Shown here in pieces: positions 8,986-17,529 of a stretch of 64,000 bases of DNA. How positions within the stretch are numbered: position 1 is the first letter of the stretch; each line of letters begins with the position of its first letter. A program made the translations under genes and the position numbers. Under the pieces are notes generated by a model. The model did no database searches, was not told where the DNA came from, and was given only the letters and a program-made list of their open reading frames with translations. This DNA is from Bradyrhizobium canariense (GTDB lineage Bacteria > Pseudomonadota > Alphaproteobacteria > Rhizobiales > Xanthobacteraceae): positions 434,001-498,000 of the forward strand of contig NZ_JAFCKJ010000001.1 in the NCBI RefSeq assembly GCF_018130465.1, given 5' to 3'.

Positions 8986-10593
8986 ATGAATTCGAAAGTT
9001 CTCACGGTTCGGGAAGCGACCCTCGGTGTGCTTCGCTCCTTTGGCGTCGATCGCGTTTTCGGCAATCCCGGCTCGACCGAGCTGGCCTTCCTCGGCGACT
9101 GGCCCGATGACATCGACTACGTGCTCGGCTTGCAGGAAGCCTGCGTCGTCGGCATGGCGGACGGCTATGCGCAGGCCACCGGACGACCGGCGTTCGTCAA
9201 TTTGCACTCGGCGGCCGGACTTGGTCATGCGCTCGGCAATCTCTTCACCGCGTTCCGCAACAAGACGCCGATGGTCGTGACAGCCGGGCAGCAGGCGCGC
9301 AGCCTGTTGCGGATGCGACCCTATCTCTTCGCCGAGGACGCGGCACAGTTTCCAAAGCCCTATGTGAAATGGAGCGCGGAACCGGCGCGCGCCGAAGATG
9401 TTCCAGCGGCGATTGCGCAGGCCTTCCTCACCGCCATGCAGCATCCGCGCAGTCCGACATTCGTGTCGGTACCGTCGGATGATTGGGCGCGACCCGCAGT
9501 CGCCCCGCCGGTCCGCCACATCGCGACCGAGTTTGCGCCGGATCCGGCGGCGATCGTCCGGCTTGGCGCGGCGATCGGTGCCGCCAAACGGCCTGCCTTC
9601 GTTGTCGGGCCCGAAATCGATCGCAACGGCTGTGTCGATGCGATGGTCGCTGTGGCCGAACAGGCGAGGGCGGCCGTTTGGGCAAGCCCGATGTCGAGCC
9701 GTTCGAGCTTTCCGGAATTGCATCCGCTGTTCGCCGGCTTCCTTCCGGCCGCGCCGGGAGGGCTCGCCCGCGCCCTGCGCGGCGCCGATCTGATCGTCGT
9801 GGTCGGCGCGCCGGTGTTTACTTTCCATGTCGAAGGACAATGCGAATTGCTCGACGACGGAACGCCGGTCTGGCAGATCACGGATGATCCGACGGAAGCC
9901 GCATCCGCGTCTGTCGGTGACACCATCATCAGCACGCTCCCGAAAGCGCTGGCTGCGCTGCTGTCGGTGCTGCCCGAGATCGCGGAGCGCGAGATACCGG
10001 CCGCGCGGACGCGGTCTGCCGCTCCGCCCGCGCAGAATCCGATTCCGCCGGCCTATGCGCTCGCCCGGCTTTCGGCGTTGATGCCGAGCGATGCGATCGT
10101 GGTCGAGGAGGCGCCGTCGCATCGTCCCGCCATTCAACAATTCCTGCCGCGGCCGGGCGCGGACAGCTTCTACACGATGGCGAGCGGCGGACTTGGTTAC
10201 AGCCTGCCGGCCTCTGTCGGCGTGGCGCTGGCGCGGCCCGGCCGCCGCATCGTCGCCCTGATCGGTGACGGATCGGCGATGTACTGCATCCAGGCGATCT
10301 GGACCGCGGTGCAACGCCGCTTGCCGATCACGTTCGTGATCATGAACAATTCAGGCTATGGCGCGATGCGTGCCTTCAGCCAGCTCATGCAGGCGCACCG
10401 CCTGCCCGGAATCGACTTGCCCGGGCTCGACTTCGTGGCGCTCGCCAGGGGAATGGGTTGTCCGGGGCGGCGCGTGACCGATGCCGGCGACGTCGACCCC
10501 ATCTTGACCGAAGCGTTGGCATCGAGCGGCCCGGCGCTGGTCGATATCGCCGTCGACGACGCCACGACGGACCTGTTCAGCCATCCGCGCTAG
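8986..10593 (+). CDS. mdlC: Benzoylformate decarboxylase (ThDP-dependent)
   Basis: Thiamine-diphosphate enzyme of the mandelate pathway that decarboxylates benzoylformate (or a ring-substituted form) to the aldehyde. Residues known to act in the Pseudomonas putida enzyme are present: the serine in VFGNPGSTEL (S30), the glutamate in LGLQEACVVG (E51), the histidine in NLHSAAG (H74) and a second histidine in GAPVFTFH. The ThDP/Mg motif IGDGSAMYCIQAIW followed by IMNNSGYGAM is near the C-terminus. At 535 residues it is the usual length. Last gene of the plus-strand operon; its end overlaps by 4 bp the end of the convergent gene on the other strand. Mandelate dehydrogenase and racemase are absent from the window. 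Confidence 0.9.
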   Translation: MNSKVLTVREATLGVLRSFGVDRVFGNPGSTELAFLGDWPDDIDYVLGLQEACVVGMADGYAQATGRPAFVNLHSAAGLGHALGNLFTAFRNKTPMVVTAGQQARSLLRMRPYLFAEDAAQFPKPYVKWSAEPARAEDVPAAIAQAFLTAMQHPRSPTFVSVPSDDWARPAVAPPVRHIATEFAPDPAAIVRLGAAIGAAKRPAFVVGPEIDRNGCVDAMVAVAEQARAAVWASPMSSRSSFPELHPLFAGFLPAAPGGLARALRGADLIVVVGAPVFTFHVEGQCELLDDGTPVWQITDDPTEAASASVGDTIISTLPKALAALLSVLPEIAEREIPAARTRSAAPPAQNPIPPAYALARLSALMPSDAIVVEEAPSHRPAIQQFLPRPGADSFYTMASGGLGYSLPASVGVALARPGRRIVALIGDGSAMYCIQAIWTAVQRRLPITFVIMNNSGYGAMRAFSQLMQAHRLPGIDLPGLDFVALARGMGCPGRRVTDAGDVDPILTEALASSGPALVDIAVDDATTDLFSHPR

Positions 10594-12125
10594 CTGACGG
10601 CATAGGGACTGGTTCGCGGCGACAAAACAGCCGATGGCAATTTACTCCCGAAGCCGCGGGTCTTGGGTTGGACACGCGATCCGTCGATCACCTCGAGCTG
10701 TCCGCAGCGGTTCAAGGTGTGCAACTTCCTGCCGGGCCATGCCGGTCCGGGCTTCAGAGAGTGGCGGACGATCTGCTTGAACGTCGTCGGAGAGAGTTCG
10801 ACGATTTCCGCCAGGGCGAGCGCTGCGCCGTATCCGTCGGCACAATCCTGGACCGGTCGCCACAATCGTTCATTGATGGTGACGAAATTCCCCGCCGGCC
10901 GCGCACTCGCGCGGTCGATCAGGACCGGGTTGCTGGCATGCGGCAACCAGGGGCCCATGAGGTGCTCGGCGTAATAGATCGCCAGCGAATCCGAATACCC
11001 GCCGGTGCCGTCGCGCCAGGCTCCGAACAGATAATTCAGGCCGTTGTGCCGTGTGATCGTGGCATCGGCCAGCTCGAAGCCCGAGAGCAGCGTCGCATGC
11101 CGCTCCCATTTGTCCGGAAACCGGACGCATTTATAGATGGCGACGTCCCCGTTGATCGAGCTCTCCGGGATCATCCACAACGCGCCATCGTCCTCGATCA
11201 GGAACGGATAGGAGAGGTGCCAGGGCTCCTCCAGCACGGGCACGGCCTCTCCGACCGGGCCTGCGTCGTCAAACTCGATCGCGGAAATGATTCCTTTTCC
11301 AACCCGGTGATCGAGATCTTCAAAGAAGACGAATGTTCTTCCCTGCGATGTGATCGGGAAAGGATCGGCGTAGAAGTGGTTTCCGGGATCTGCAAGGACG
11401 TTCCAGCGAGGCCCTGAGAGATCTCCGGTCTGCCAGACGCCTGCGCCCTTGTTGATGCGCCATCCGACATGCCAATGCGGGGCATAGCAGCAGAGGCGAT
11501 AGATCTCCTTGGCGATCGATATGGCCAGGCCGCGCGCGACATAAGCCGCTGGACGCCGGGCGATGCCCTCTCCGGCGGAACGCGTCAGCTGCGGCAGAAT
11601 TCTCGGTCGTCCCGACAGGATGGCCGCCATCATGGTCAGGGTTCGCGCCATGACCGTTTCGAGCGCGCCGCTCAAGCCGGCTGCGATTTCTCCGGAGGGG
11701 TGGCCGCGATCGAGGACTGCACCGTCGACCTCGTTGACGATGTCGATCACCGGCAGATCGCCGGCGAGAATGGCGGCAAGGGCTGCGTTTTCGCCTGCGG
11801 CTCCATTGAACAGCGGGCGGAGATATTGCCGGGCGGAGCAGTCCGGATCCCGCGCGGCACCGGTGAAATCGATGATCACGTCGGCCGTGCCGGCGCGAGC
11901 CTGGATCCGGTCCGGACTGATCTTCAGCCGGTCGGTGCCGCTGTGTTTGCCCTTGTGCAACACCAAACGTTCGAGCTCGAACAGCAGATCGAGACCGGTC
12001 GGCCGCGGCTCTGCCGTTGCCGTCCATGCGATCTGAACCGGGACATCCCGGCCGTCGATCGACAGCGTCTCGCGACCCATCCACCGCCGCGCATGCTCAA
12101 TTTCACAGCGAAACTCGATGATCAT
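10590..12125 (-). CDS. GINT1 N-terminal-domain-like protein of polysaccharide locus
   Basis: Protein of 511 residues whose C-terminal half (about 220-511) resembles the N-terminal domain of plant glucosamine inositolphosphorylceramide transferase 1, a beta-propeller-like fold related to GH32/43/68 enzymes. Visible motifs are FYADPFPI, FVFFEDLDHRVGKGIISAIE, HLSYPFLIEDDGALWMIPES and WLPHASNPVLID, the repeated blades of this fold. The N-terminal half (MIIEFRCEIEHARRWMGRET onward) resembles formyltransferase-like regions often fused ahead of this domain, but I cannot assign its activity. It is downstream of a GT4 glycosyltransferase on the same strand (30 bp gap), which puts it in surface-polysaccharide synthesis. 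Catalytic activity in bacteria is unproven. Confidence 0.75.
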   Translation of the reverse strand: MIIEFRCEIEHARRWMGRETLSIDGRDVPVQIAWTATAEPRPTGLDLLFELERLVLHKGKHSGTDRLKISPDRIQARAGTADVIIDFTGAARDPDCSARQYLRPLFNGAAGENAALAAILAGDLPVIDIVNEVDGAVLDRGHPSGEIAAGLSGALETVMARTLTMMAAILSGRPRILPQLTRSAGEGIARRPAAYVARGLAISIAKEIYRLCCYAPHWHVGWRINKGAGVWQTGDLSGPRWNVLADPGNHFYADPFPITSQGRTFVFFEDLDHRVGKGIISAIEFDDAGPVGEAVPVLEEPWHLSYPFLIEDDGALWMIPESSINGDVAIYKCVRFPDKWERHATLLSGFELADATITRHNGLNYLFGAWRDGTGGYSDSLAIYYAEHLMGPWLPHASNPVLIDRASARPAGNFVTINERLWRPVQDCADGYGAALALAEIVELSPTTFKQIVRHSLKPGPAWPGRKLHTLNRCGQLEVIDGSRVQPKTRGFGSKLPSAVLSPRTSPYAVS

Positions 12126-12155
12126 GTCGAGCCAATCCGTTTCAATGCGTCCCGA

Positions 12156-13328
12156 TCAAATGACCTGGCCGAGAATTCGAACGTATTCCTCCACCATGGC
12201 ATCCACTGAATAGCGCAGCTTCAGGCCCTTGGCGTTTTGTCGCAGTTCGTCGCTCAGTCGTTGGTTCGTCAGGAGCTCGGAGACGGCGGCCGACAGCTTG
12301 GTATGATCGGAGGCATCGACGAACAGCGCCGTCGGTTTTCCTTCGAAGGACAACACCTCGCGCAAGACCGGGAGATCGGTGACGACCGAGGGAACGCCGG
12401 CGTTTGCGGCCTCCACGGCGGCCAGGCCGAAGGTCTCTGCCTGTGTCGGAAATACGAACACGTCGAGAGCGGCGAGAAACTCCGCCATCTGGCGCGGGGT
12501 GATTTCGCCGAGCAGATGCAGCCTGTCCGATACTTTCAGGTCATTTGCCAATTGCCTCAGCCGGGCCTCGTCGGCTCCCTGGCCGGCCAGTGCGAGGTGC
12601 CAGGATGGTTGATCCGGCAACAGACGTATCGCCGCATCGAGCCGCTTGTGCGGGTGCAATCTTGCTGCGCAGCCGAGCAGGATGCGATCCGGCAGATTGA
12701 ATTTCTGTCGCGCGGCTTGCTTCGACAGGGTGAGGGCCTTGTCGTCGAAACCGTGCGGGACATGCACCATGCGCGAGCGGTAGGCCTTCGGGTAGCGCGA
12801 ATACTCGCGCTGCATGTCCAGCGAGTTGAGCGTGATGCGGTCGAAGAAGCCGAGGCTGCCCATCACGATGTCGGCCGCACGGACCGGCCAGCTCATCGAC
12901 AGCGCGGATGAAACCTGATTGGCGATGACAGGCGCGCGGCAGACGAGGCGCGCCACGCCGGCGCCGATGACATTGCCGAAGTGCTGAAACGTCAGAACGG
13001 CGTCGGGCCTGGTGGCCCTGATATGGCGGCCGAGCGTCCACAGCATTTGCAGCAGCGCCAGCGGATTTCCGGGCCGGCCCGACGCGCAATAGATCGTATC
13101 GGGCGGCTCATCGAACGAGTCCGACTTGCGGAAGAAGAACAGATTGGTGACCCGATAGCCGCGGGCGGTCAGCCCGGCGCCTAGCAGGCGCGAGATCTCC
13201 TGCGCACCGGCGTTTTCGGCCTGGGTCTGTACGAGAAGCACGTGCAGCTTTCGTCCGCCACCGTTGGGCGGCGGGAGTGCTGTCGCAGTCGTCTCGCCCA
13301 ACGCCTTGTTTGGCTGGTAATGGAGCAC
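12156..13328 (-). CDS. Glycosyltransferase family 4 (GT-B)
   Basis: Cytoplasmic glycosyltransferase of 390 residues that transfers a sugar from a nucleotide donor to a lipid-linked oligosaccharide. The GT-B fold shows in the N-terminal KLHVLLVQTQAENAGAQEIS and the GT4 signature near the C-terminus: the EX7E region ETFGLAAVEAANAGVPSVVT and LGCAARLHPHKRLDAAIRLL. The start is GTG at 13328. It heads a two-gene minus-strand unit with the GINT1-like gene and is divergent from the co-polymerase gene, sharing a 285-bp spacer. The linkage and sugar are not predictable. Confidence 0.92.
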   Translation of the reverse strand: MLHYQPNKALGETTATALPPPNGGGRKLHVLLVQTQAENAGAQEISRLLGAGLTARGYRVTNLFFFRKSDSFDEPPDTIYCASGRPGNPLALLQMLWTLGRHIRATRPDAVLTFQHFGNVIGAGVARLVCRAPVIANQVSSALSMSWPVRAADIVMGSLGFFDRITLNSLDMQREYSRYPKAYRSRMVHVPHGFDDKALTLSKQAARQKFNLPDRILLGCAARLHPHKRLDAAIRLLPDQPSWHLALAGQGADEARLRQLANDLKVSDRLHLLGEITPRQMAEFLAALDVFVFPTQAETFGLAAVEAANAGVPSVVTDLPVLREVLSFEGKPTALFVDASDHTKLSAAVSELLTNQRLSDELRQNAKGLKLRYSVDAMVEEYVRILGQVI

Positions 13329-13613
13329 GAATCCCCGACCCGCTGAAGAAACGAAATTATCACCTTCTTAACCCCGTACCTACCATGCGGGCATCGCGTG
13401 AACACCGACTAGCAATAAACGGAGTTAATGCGCGCCCGGCCGCAAGGGCATCGTTCGCGAGGGAATTCCGCTGGTTCCCGAACGAAGTGCAGCGAGCGCG
13501 TTAACCAATTGGTCATGGTCGCGCCGGGCGCGAGTAACCGCCGATTAACCATAGATATTTACGTTGGAGGAGGCCACTGAACAGTGTTCGCCAGTTGAAT
13601 CCGAGTAAAATCC
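13329..13613. promoter_or_regulatory. Divergent promoter region of the exopolysaccharide locus with TTAACC boxes
   Basis: This 285-bp spacer between divergent GT4 and co-polymerase genes holds no gene. Three plus-strand copies of TTAACC stand out in otherwise GC-rich DNA at 13368-13373, 13501-13506 and 13545-13550. Copies of the same hexamer precede two other genes of the locus (17430, 20120). A shared regulator site is possible; no -35/-10 pair is clear. Confidence 0.4.
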
Positions 13614-15707
13614 ATGACGTTCGGTCGCCGCGCAGACCCGACAAGCTCCGGATCGACCGGTGTTGCCGCGTCGTGGCAGACTCAAAATGCGTCGAACGGC
13701 GAGTCTCGCGAAACCGCCGCACGCTCTGGCGGTGCGCTCACGGCCGCGGGTGCGCTCTCCTTCATGCGGGACAACGCTCGCCGCATCCTGACGCTCGCGC
13801 TCGCGATTTTTGTCCTTGGGGTCGTCGTTCTCCTGGTGATCCCGGTTCGATTTGCAGCGACCGCGCTGGTCGTGGTCGATCCCCGCGAGCAACGCGTGAC
13901 CTCGGAGCAAGACGTTCTGCCGGGCATAGGGCAGGACAGCGCCGCGCTGCAGGGCCTGGTCGAAGTGGCGAAGTCCGACGGCTTTCTCAAGCCGCTGATC
14001 GAGCAGCTCAAGATTCGGGATGACGAAGACATTTCCGGGGGACACACCGACCCCGCGCGCCTGCTCGAGAGGTTCCGCAACCGCCTCGACATTTCCCGTC
14101 GCGGGCTGACCTATGTCATCGCCATCCGCTTCACCTCGAGCCGGCCGGAGCGGGCGGCCTACTATGCCAATGCCATCGCCGAGGCGTTCGTCGCCAGCCA
14201 GAGCCGCATCCGCACCGATGCGACGGACGAGGCCGCCGACTGGCTCAGTGGCCGGCTCAAGTCATTGAACGAGCGGTTGAAGGCGTCAGAGGACGCCGTG
14301 GCCACGTTCAAGCTCGAGCACAGGATCGTCAACGCGGGCAAGGATTCCACCACCCAGCAATTGCGCGTCACCGAACTGTCGCAGCAGGTTGCCGCTGCGC
14401 GCGCCCGGACCGAAGAGGCGAAGGCCCGCTACGAGCAGGCACAGCGCGACGTGAAGGCGAATGTCGAGGGCCCCGTCAAGCAGGATCTCCTGAGCGCTCT
14501 GCGCGCACAGCGGTCGGCGCTCAATGACCAGATCGCGCAGAAGCGAGCGGTGTTCGGCGATCGCCATCCCGACCTCGTCATGTCGTACAGCCAGTTGACC
14601 GATCTCAACAGGCAGATCGAAGTCGAGCGGGCGAAGGGCATCGACACCGCAAAATCGGAATACGAGGCCCAGCGCGAGCAGCAGAAGGCGCTGGAAGGCC
14701 AGATGAAGGCGGCGGAATCGCAGCTTCTGGTCGACGGTCAGGCTCTGGTCCGGCTCCAGGAGCTGCAGCGCGACGCCGAGGCCAACAGAAATATCTACGA
14801 GCAGTTCCTCTCGCGCTCCAAGACGACGAACGAGCAGCGCCTCTTGCAGAGCTCCCAGACCAAGATTGCGTCGTCCGCCATTCCGCCGCTGCGCTCGACC
14901 CTTCCACCGCTGTCCTTGCTGCTCGCAGCTCTCGCGATCGGTTCGCTGCTGACATCGACGGCGGTCGTTGCCGCAACGGGACGCGGATCGGACAAATCCG
15001 CTCCTGATATCCGCGAGCCCGAACCGGCTCCGCGCCAGCCCGCGACGTGGTCACGTCCGCCCGTGTGGGCCCGCATTCCCGACCTGACGCCCGGCGAAGT
15101 CCCCAGGAACATCTGGCAAGGTCCGGTGTCCGCGACGACCGAGCTCGATCTCAGTCCCCATCTGCGTCCGCTGCTGGAGCGACTGGAGAAGGTGCCGGGA
15201 CCTCGTGGCAAGGTCGTCCTCGTGATGTCGGTCGGGAAGCGGGCCGGCGGCAACACCGTCGCGCGGTCGCTGAATCGATGGGCGGTGAACACGGGGAAGC
15301 TGAGCGTCCTGATCCGGGTCGAGCCGGACCTCGGCGGTGCTGGGGCTGGCCTCGCCAAGGACCAGGCCGACGGCATGACCACCGCGGACTTTCGCAGCGT
15401 CGATGAGCTCCTGAGCGCCAGCAAGAGGCCCGAGCCGCTGCCCGCGGACGATATTCGTTCGGAGTTCGATCTGATCGTCGTCCACGCCCCCTCCCTGGCC
15501 TTGCAGCCGGAGGCGGCGGCGCTGGCTGCTCACGCCGATCTCGTCATCCTGGTCGCGCGCGAAGACGCTATCGACTCGGCCGCAATGCGCAGGGCAATCG
15601 CTGCGCTGTCCCGGTTTGTCGGAGTGCCGACCGGCATCGTCGTCAATCGTGTGCCGGCCGGTCCGTCGGCGTCACGTCGCGGCGAAGTGCTGGGGCTGGC
15701 TGGCTGA
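13614..15707 (+). CDS. Exopolysaccharide co-polymerase (GumC/Wzz type) with degenerate tyrosine-kinase domain
   Basis: Inner-membrane polysaccharide co-polymerase that sets chain length and links Wzx/Wzy synthesis to export. It has a cytoplasmic N-tail, TM1 at roughly residues 58-80 (ILTLALAIFVLGVVVLLVIP), a long periplasmic coiled coil (about 190-410) with GDRHPDLVMSYSQL, a proline-rich segment before TM2 (IPPLRSTLPPLSLLLAALAI), and a cytoplasmic BY-kinase-like domain. That domain looks inactive: the Walker A position reads SVGKRAGGNTVARS instead of GxxxxGKS/T, the Walker A'/B strand reads LIVVHAPS, and there is no tyrosine cluster at the C-terminus. At 697 residues it is typical of the fused type. 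It is convergent with the flippase gene. Confidence 0.88.
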   Translation: MTFGRRADPTSSGSTGVAASWQTQNASNGESRETAARSGGALTAAGALSFMRDNARRILTLALAIFVLGVVVLLVIPVRFAATALVVVDPREQRVTSEQDVLPGIGQDSAALQGLVEVAKSDGFLKPLIEQLKIRDDEDISGGHTDPARLLERFRNRLDISRRGLTYVIAIRFTSSRPERAAYYANAIAEAFVASQSRIRTDATDEAADWLSGRLKSLNERLKASEDAVATFKLEHRIVNAGKDSTTQQLRVTELSQQVAAARARTEEAKARYEQAQRDVKANVEGPVKQDLLSALRAQRSALNDQIAQKRAVFGDRHPDLVMSYSQLTDLNRQIEVERAKGIDTAKSEYEAQREQQKALEGQMKAAESQLLVDGQALVRLQELQRDAEANRNIYEQFLSRSKTTNEQRLLQSSQTKIASSAIPPLRSTLPPLSLLLAALAIGSLLTSTAVVAATGRGSDKSAPDIREPEPAPRQPATWSRPPVWARIPDLTPGEVPRNIWQGPVSATTELDLSPHLRPLLERLEKVPGPRGKVVLVMSVGKRAGGNTVARSLNRWAVNTGKLSVLIRVEPDLGGAGAGLAKDQADGMTTADFRSVDELLSASKRPEPLPADDIRSEFDLIVVHAPSLALQPEAAALAAHADLVILVAREDAIDSAAMRRAIAALSRFVGVPTGIVVNRVPAGPSASRRGEVLGLAG

Positions 15708-15761
15708 CGCCACCCGGCAACGGAGTGCCGAGCCGTGCAATTGCCTCGGCTGACCGGACGT

Positions 15762-17108
15762 CTATTCGCCGGAGTCCGCGCCGCGGATCGCGTAGGCGCT
15801 ACGCTTCGATGCCGAGAAGCGCAAAAGCCCCAGAACCGAAGGATCGACCCCGGTTCGCCGGCGACAGAGGATGTTGAGGGCGATGGTCGCGAGCGCCAGC
15901 GACACAGTGGCCGAGATCGCTGCGCCAAGAACGCCGAGCCAGGGAATGAGGACGAGAAATCCGACCAGCCGCAGCGCTACGTTCCCGGCAATCACAGGGA
16001 CATACTCGCGCTCATAGCCGGTCAGCTGCAATATCGCCGCAGACGGACCGCCCGCCGCCTGGAACGCCGTTCCGATCGCGAGCACGATCAGGACCCAGTG
16101 CTGCGCAGCGAAATGCGGCCCGAACAGGTTGAGCAGATGGGGACCTCCAATCCACATCAGGAGAAGTCCGCTGACCACGCACATCGCGGTCACTTCCGCC
16201 ATAAGCCGCAACGTTCGCTCGAATTCCTGGTGGTTCTTGCTGAAATATAGCGAGGGGAGCCGACGTGCGCCAAAACTGTACAGTGCAGCCGACAGCATGG
16301 CGAAGATGTTGGCCAGGCGCGAAGCGGCAAAATAAACTCCGGCGGTTGCCGGGTCCAGCATCCAGTAGACCAGAATGACGTCGAAATACTGGTTCGCGGC
16401 TTCGAGGATGGACGCGACCCAGAAATGAAGCGCGCTCGATCTCCAACGCGACGTCTCGGAACGCACCGCCGTACCGCGGAAATCCGGCAGAACTCGCGCG
16501 ATCGCGATGATCTGCGCGACCAGCCCGACCGACATGGCAATCGTCATCACGGCGATCAATTCGGCAGGATCGAGCTGGCGATGGCCGAACATGATTGCGA
16601 GCAGAAACAGCACGACGCTGACGCGCCAGAAGAACTCCCTGTTTCCTTCTCCCATGAGAATGCTGACCAGCGAGCGTGCGATCTGGCTGCCGAGCATCAG
16701 TCCCGCATTCACGGCCGTGTAGGCCGACACCGCGAGAACCAGCAGCCACGAGGCGCCTCTGATGTTCGCGCCGATCGCGATTGCGCCGATCGCAATCAGC
16801 ATCGCGACGGAGGAAATCTTGAGGCTCGATAGCAGCACGCCCTTCGTGAGATCGTGCTGATGTCCCACCCGATACTCGTTCAGAAATCGCACCAGCAGCG
16901 ATTCCTGGCCCACCAGTCCGACGACCGCCGCCATCTGGGCCACCGAAAGCCAGGTCGCAAAGATGCCGAATCCATCGGGCGACATCGTTCGTGCCGCCAG
17001 CGAGAACAACGCAAACGCAAGCGCGCCGCTACCAACCTTGAGGAGGATGGTTCCGGCAACACCGCGCGTCACGTCGCGCCGCATGAATTGGATGATGGAT
17101 TCGATCAT
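15762..17108 (-). CDS. Wzx-type polysaccharide flippase (MATE/MOP superfamily)
   Basis: Integral membrane protein of 448 residues with about 12-14 hydrophobic helices. It starts with a short amphipathic piece then VAGTILLKVGSGALAFALFS, and continues LAARTMSPDGFGIFATWLSV, the first-helix signature of the polysaccharide transporter (PST/oligosaccharide flippase) family. It would flip undecaprenyl-linked repeat units to the periplasm for Wzy polymerisation. It lies tail-to-tail with the co-polymerase gene (54 bp). Upstream is a spacer of about 420 bp to the FAD gene. Family assignment is firm; substrate is not. Confidence 0.9.
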   Translation of the reverse strand: MIESIIQFMRRDVTRGVAGTILLKVGSGALAFALFSLAARTMSPDGFGIFATWLSVAQMAAVVGLVGQESLLVRFLNEYRVGHQHDLTKGVLLSSLKISSVAMLIAIGAIAIGANIRGASWLLVLAVSAYTAVNAGLMLGSQIARSLVSILMGEGNREFFWRVSVVLFLLAIMFGHRQLDPAELIAVMTIAMSVGLVAQIIAIARVLPDFRGTAVRSETSRWRSSALHFWVASILEAANQYFDVILVYWMLDPATAGVYFAASRLANIFAMLSAALYSFGARRLPSLYFSKNHQEFERTLRLMAEVTAMCVVSGLLLMWIGGPHLLNLFGPHFAAQHWVLIVLAIGTAFQAAGGPSAAILQLTGYEREYVPVIAGNVALRLVGFLVLIPWLGVLGAAISATVSLALATIALNILCRRRTGVDPSVLGLLRFSASKRSAYAIRGADSGE

Positions 17109-17529
17109 GGAAATTTAAGGGGCAACTCCCCCTGAAGGGACATTTTCCGATAGCGGCGACAGCCTAGCATGTCGGAAAACCGCGAGTGTTAATGGGCGGC
17201 TCCATGATCGTGCCGGCCACGACGACGTCGCGGCCATGCCTGTTGCTTCACTATGGAACATCGCTGACCCCATTGTCCCAGATAGAGCAGAGAGCAGCCC
17301 GATCGCGTGGCGGCATAGCGCCGCATCGACGGCCAATGAGGCGAGATGAGGCGCTTGAATGCGGACCGGCCGGGCATCCCGAGCAAGGCGTGTGCCGGAT
17401 ATCGTCAAGCCGGGCAGGTCTCCGCTGCATTAACCGAGATATCGAGAAATGATCGCGTTTGGTCCTGCGATGCGACATCAGGCGAGAGAATTGCACGTGC
17501 AACCATCGTTGACCGTGGGAGCCTGGACC
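17109..17529. other. Spacer without a supported gene
   Basis: About 420 bp between the divergent flippase and FAD oxidoreductase genes. Short open frames here lack ribosome sites and family resemblance. One TTAACC box occurs at 17430-17435. Promoters for both flanking genes must lie here, but none is clear. Confidence 0.5.
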
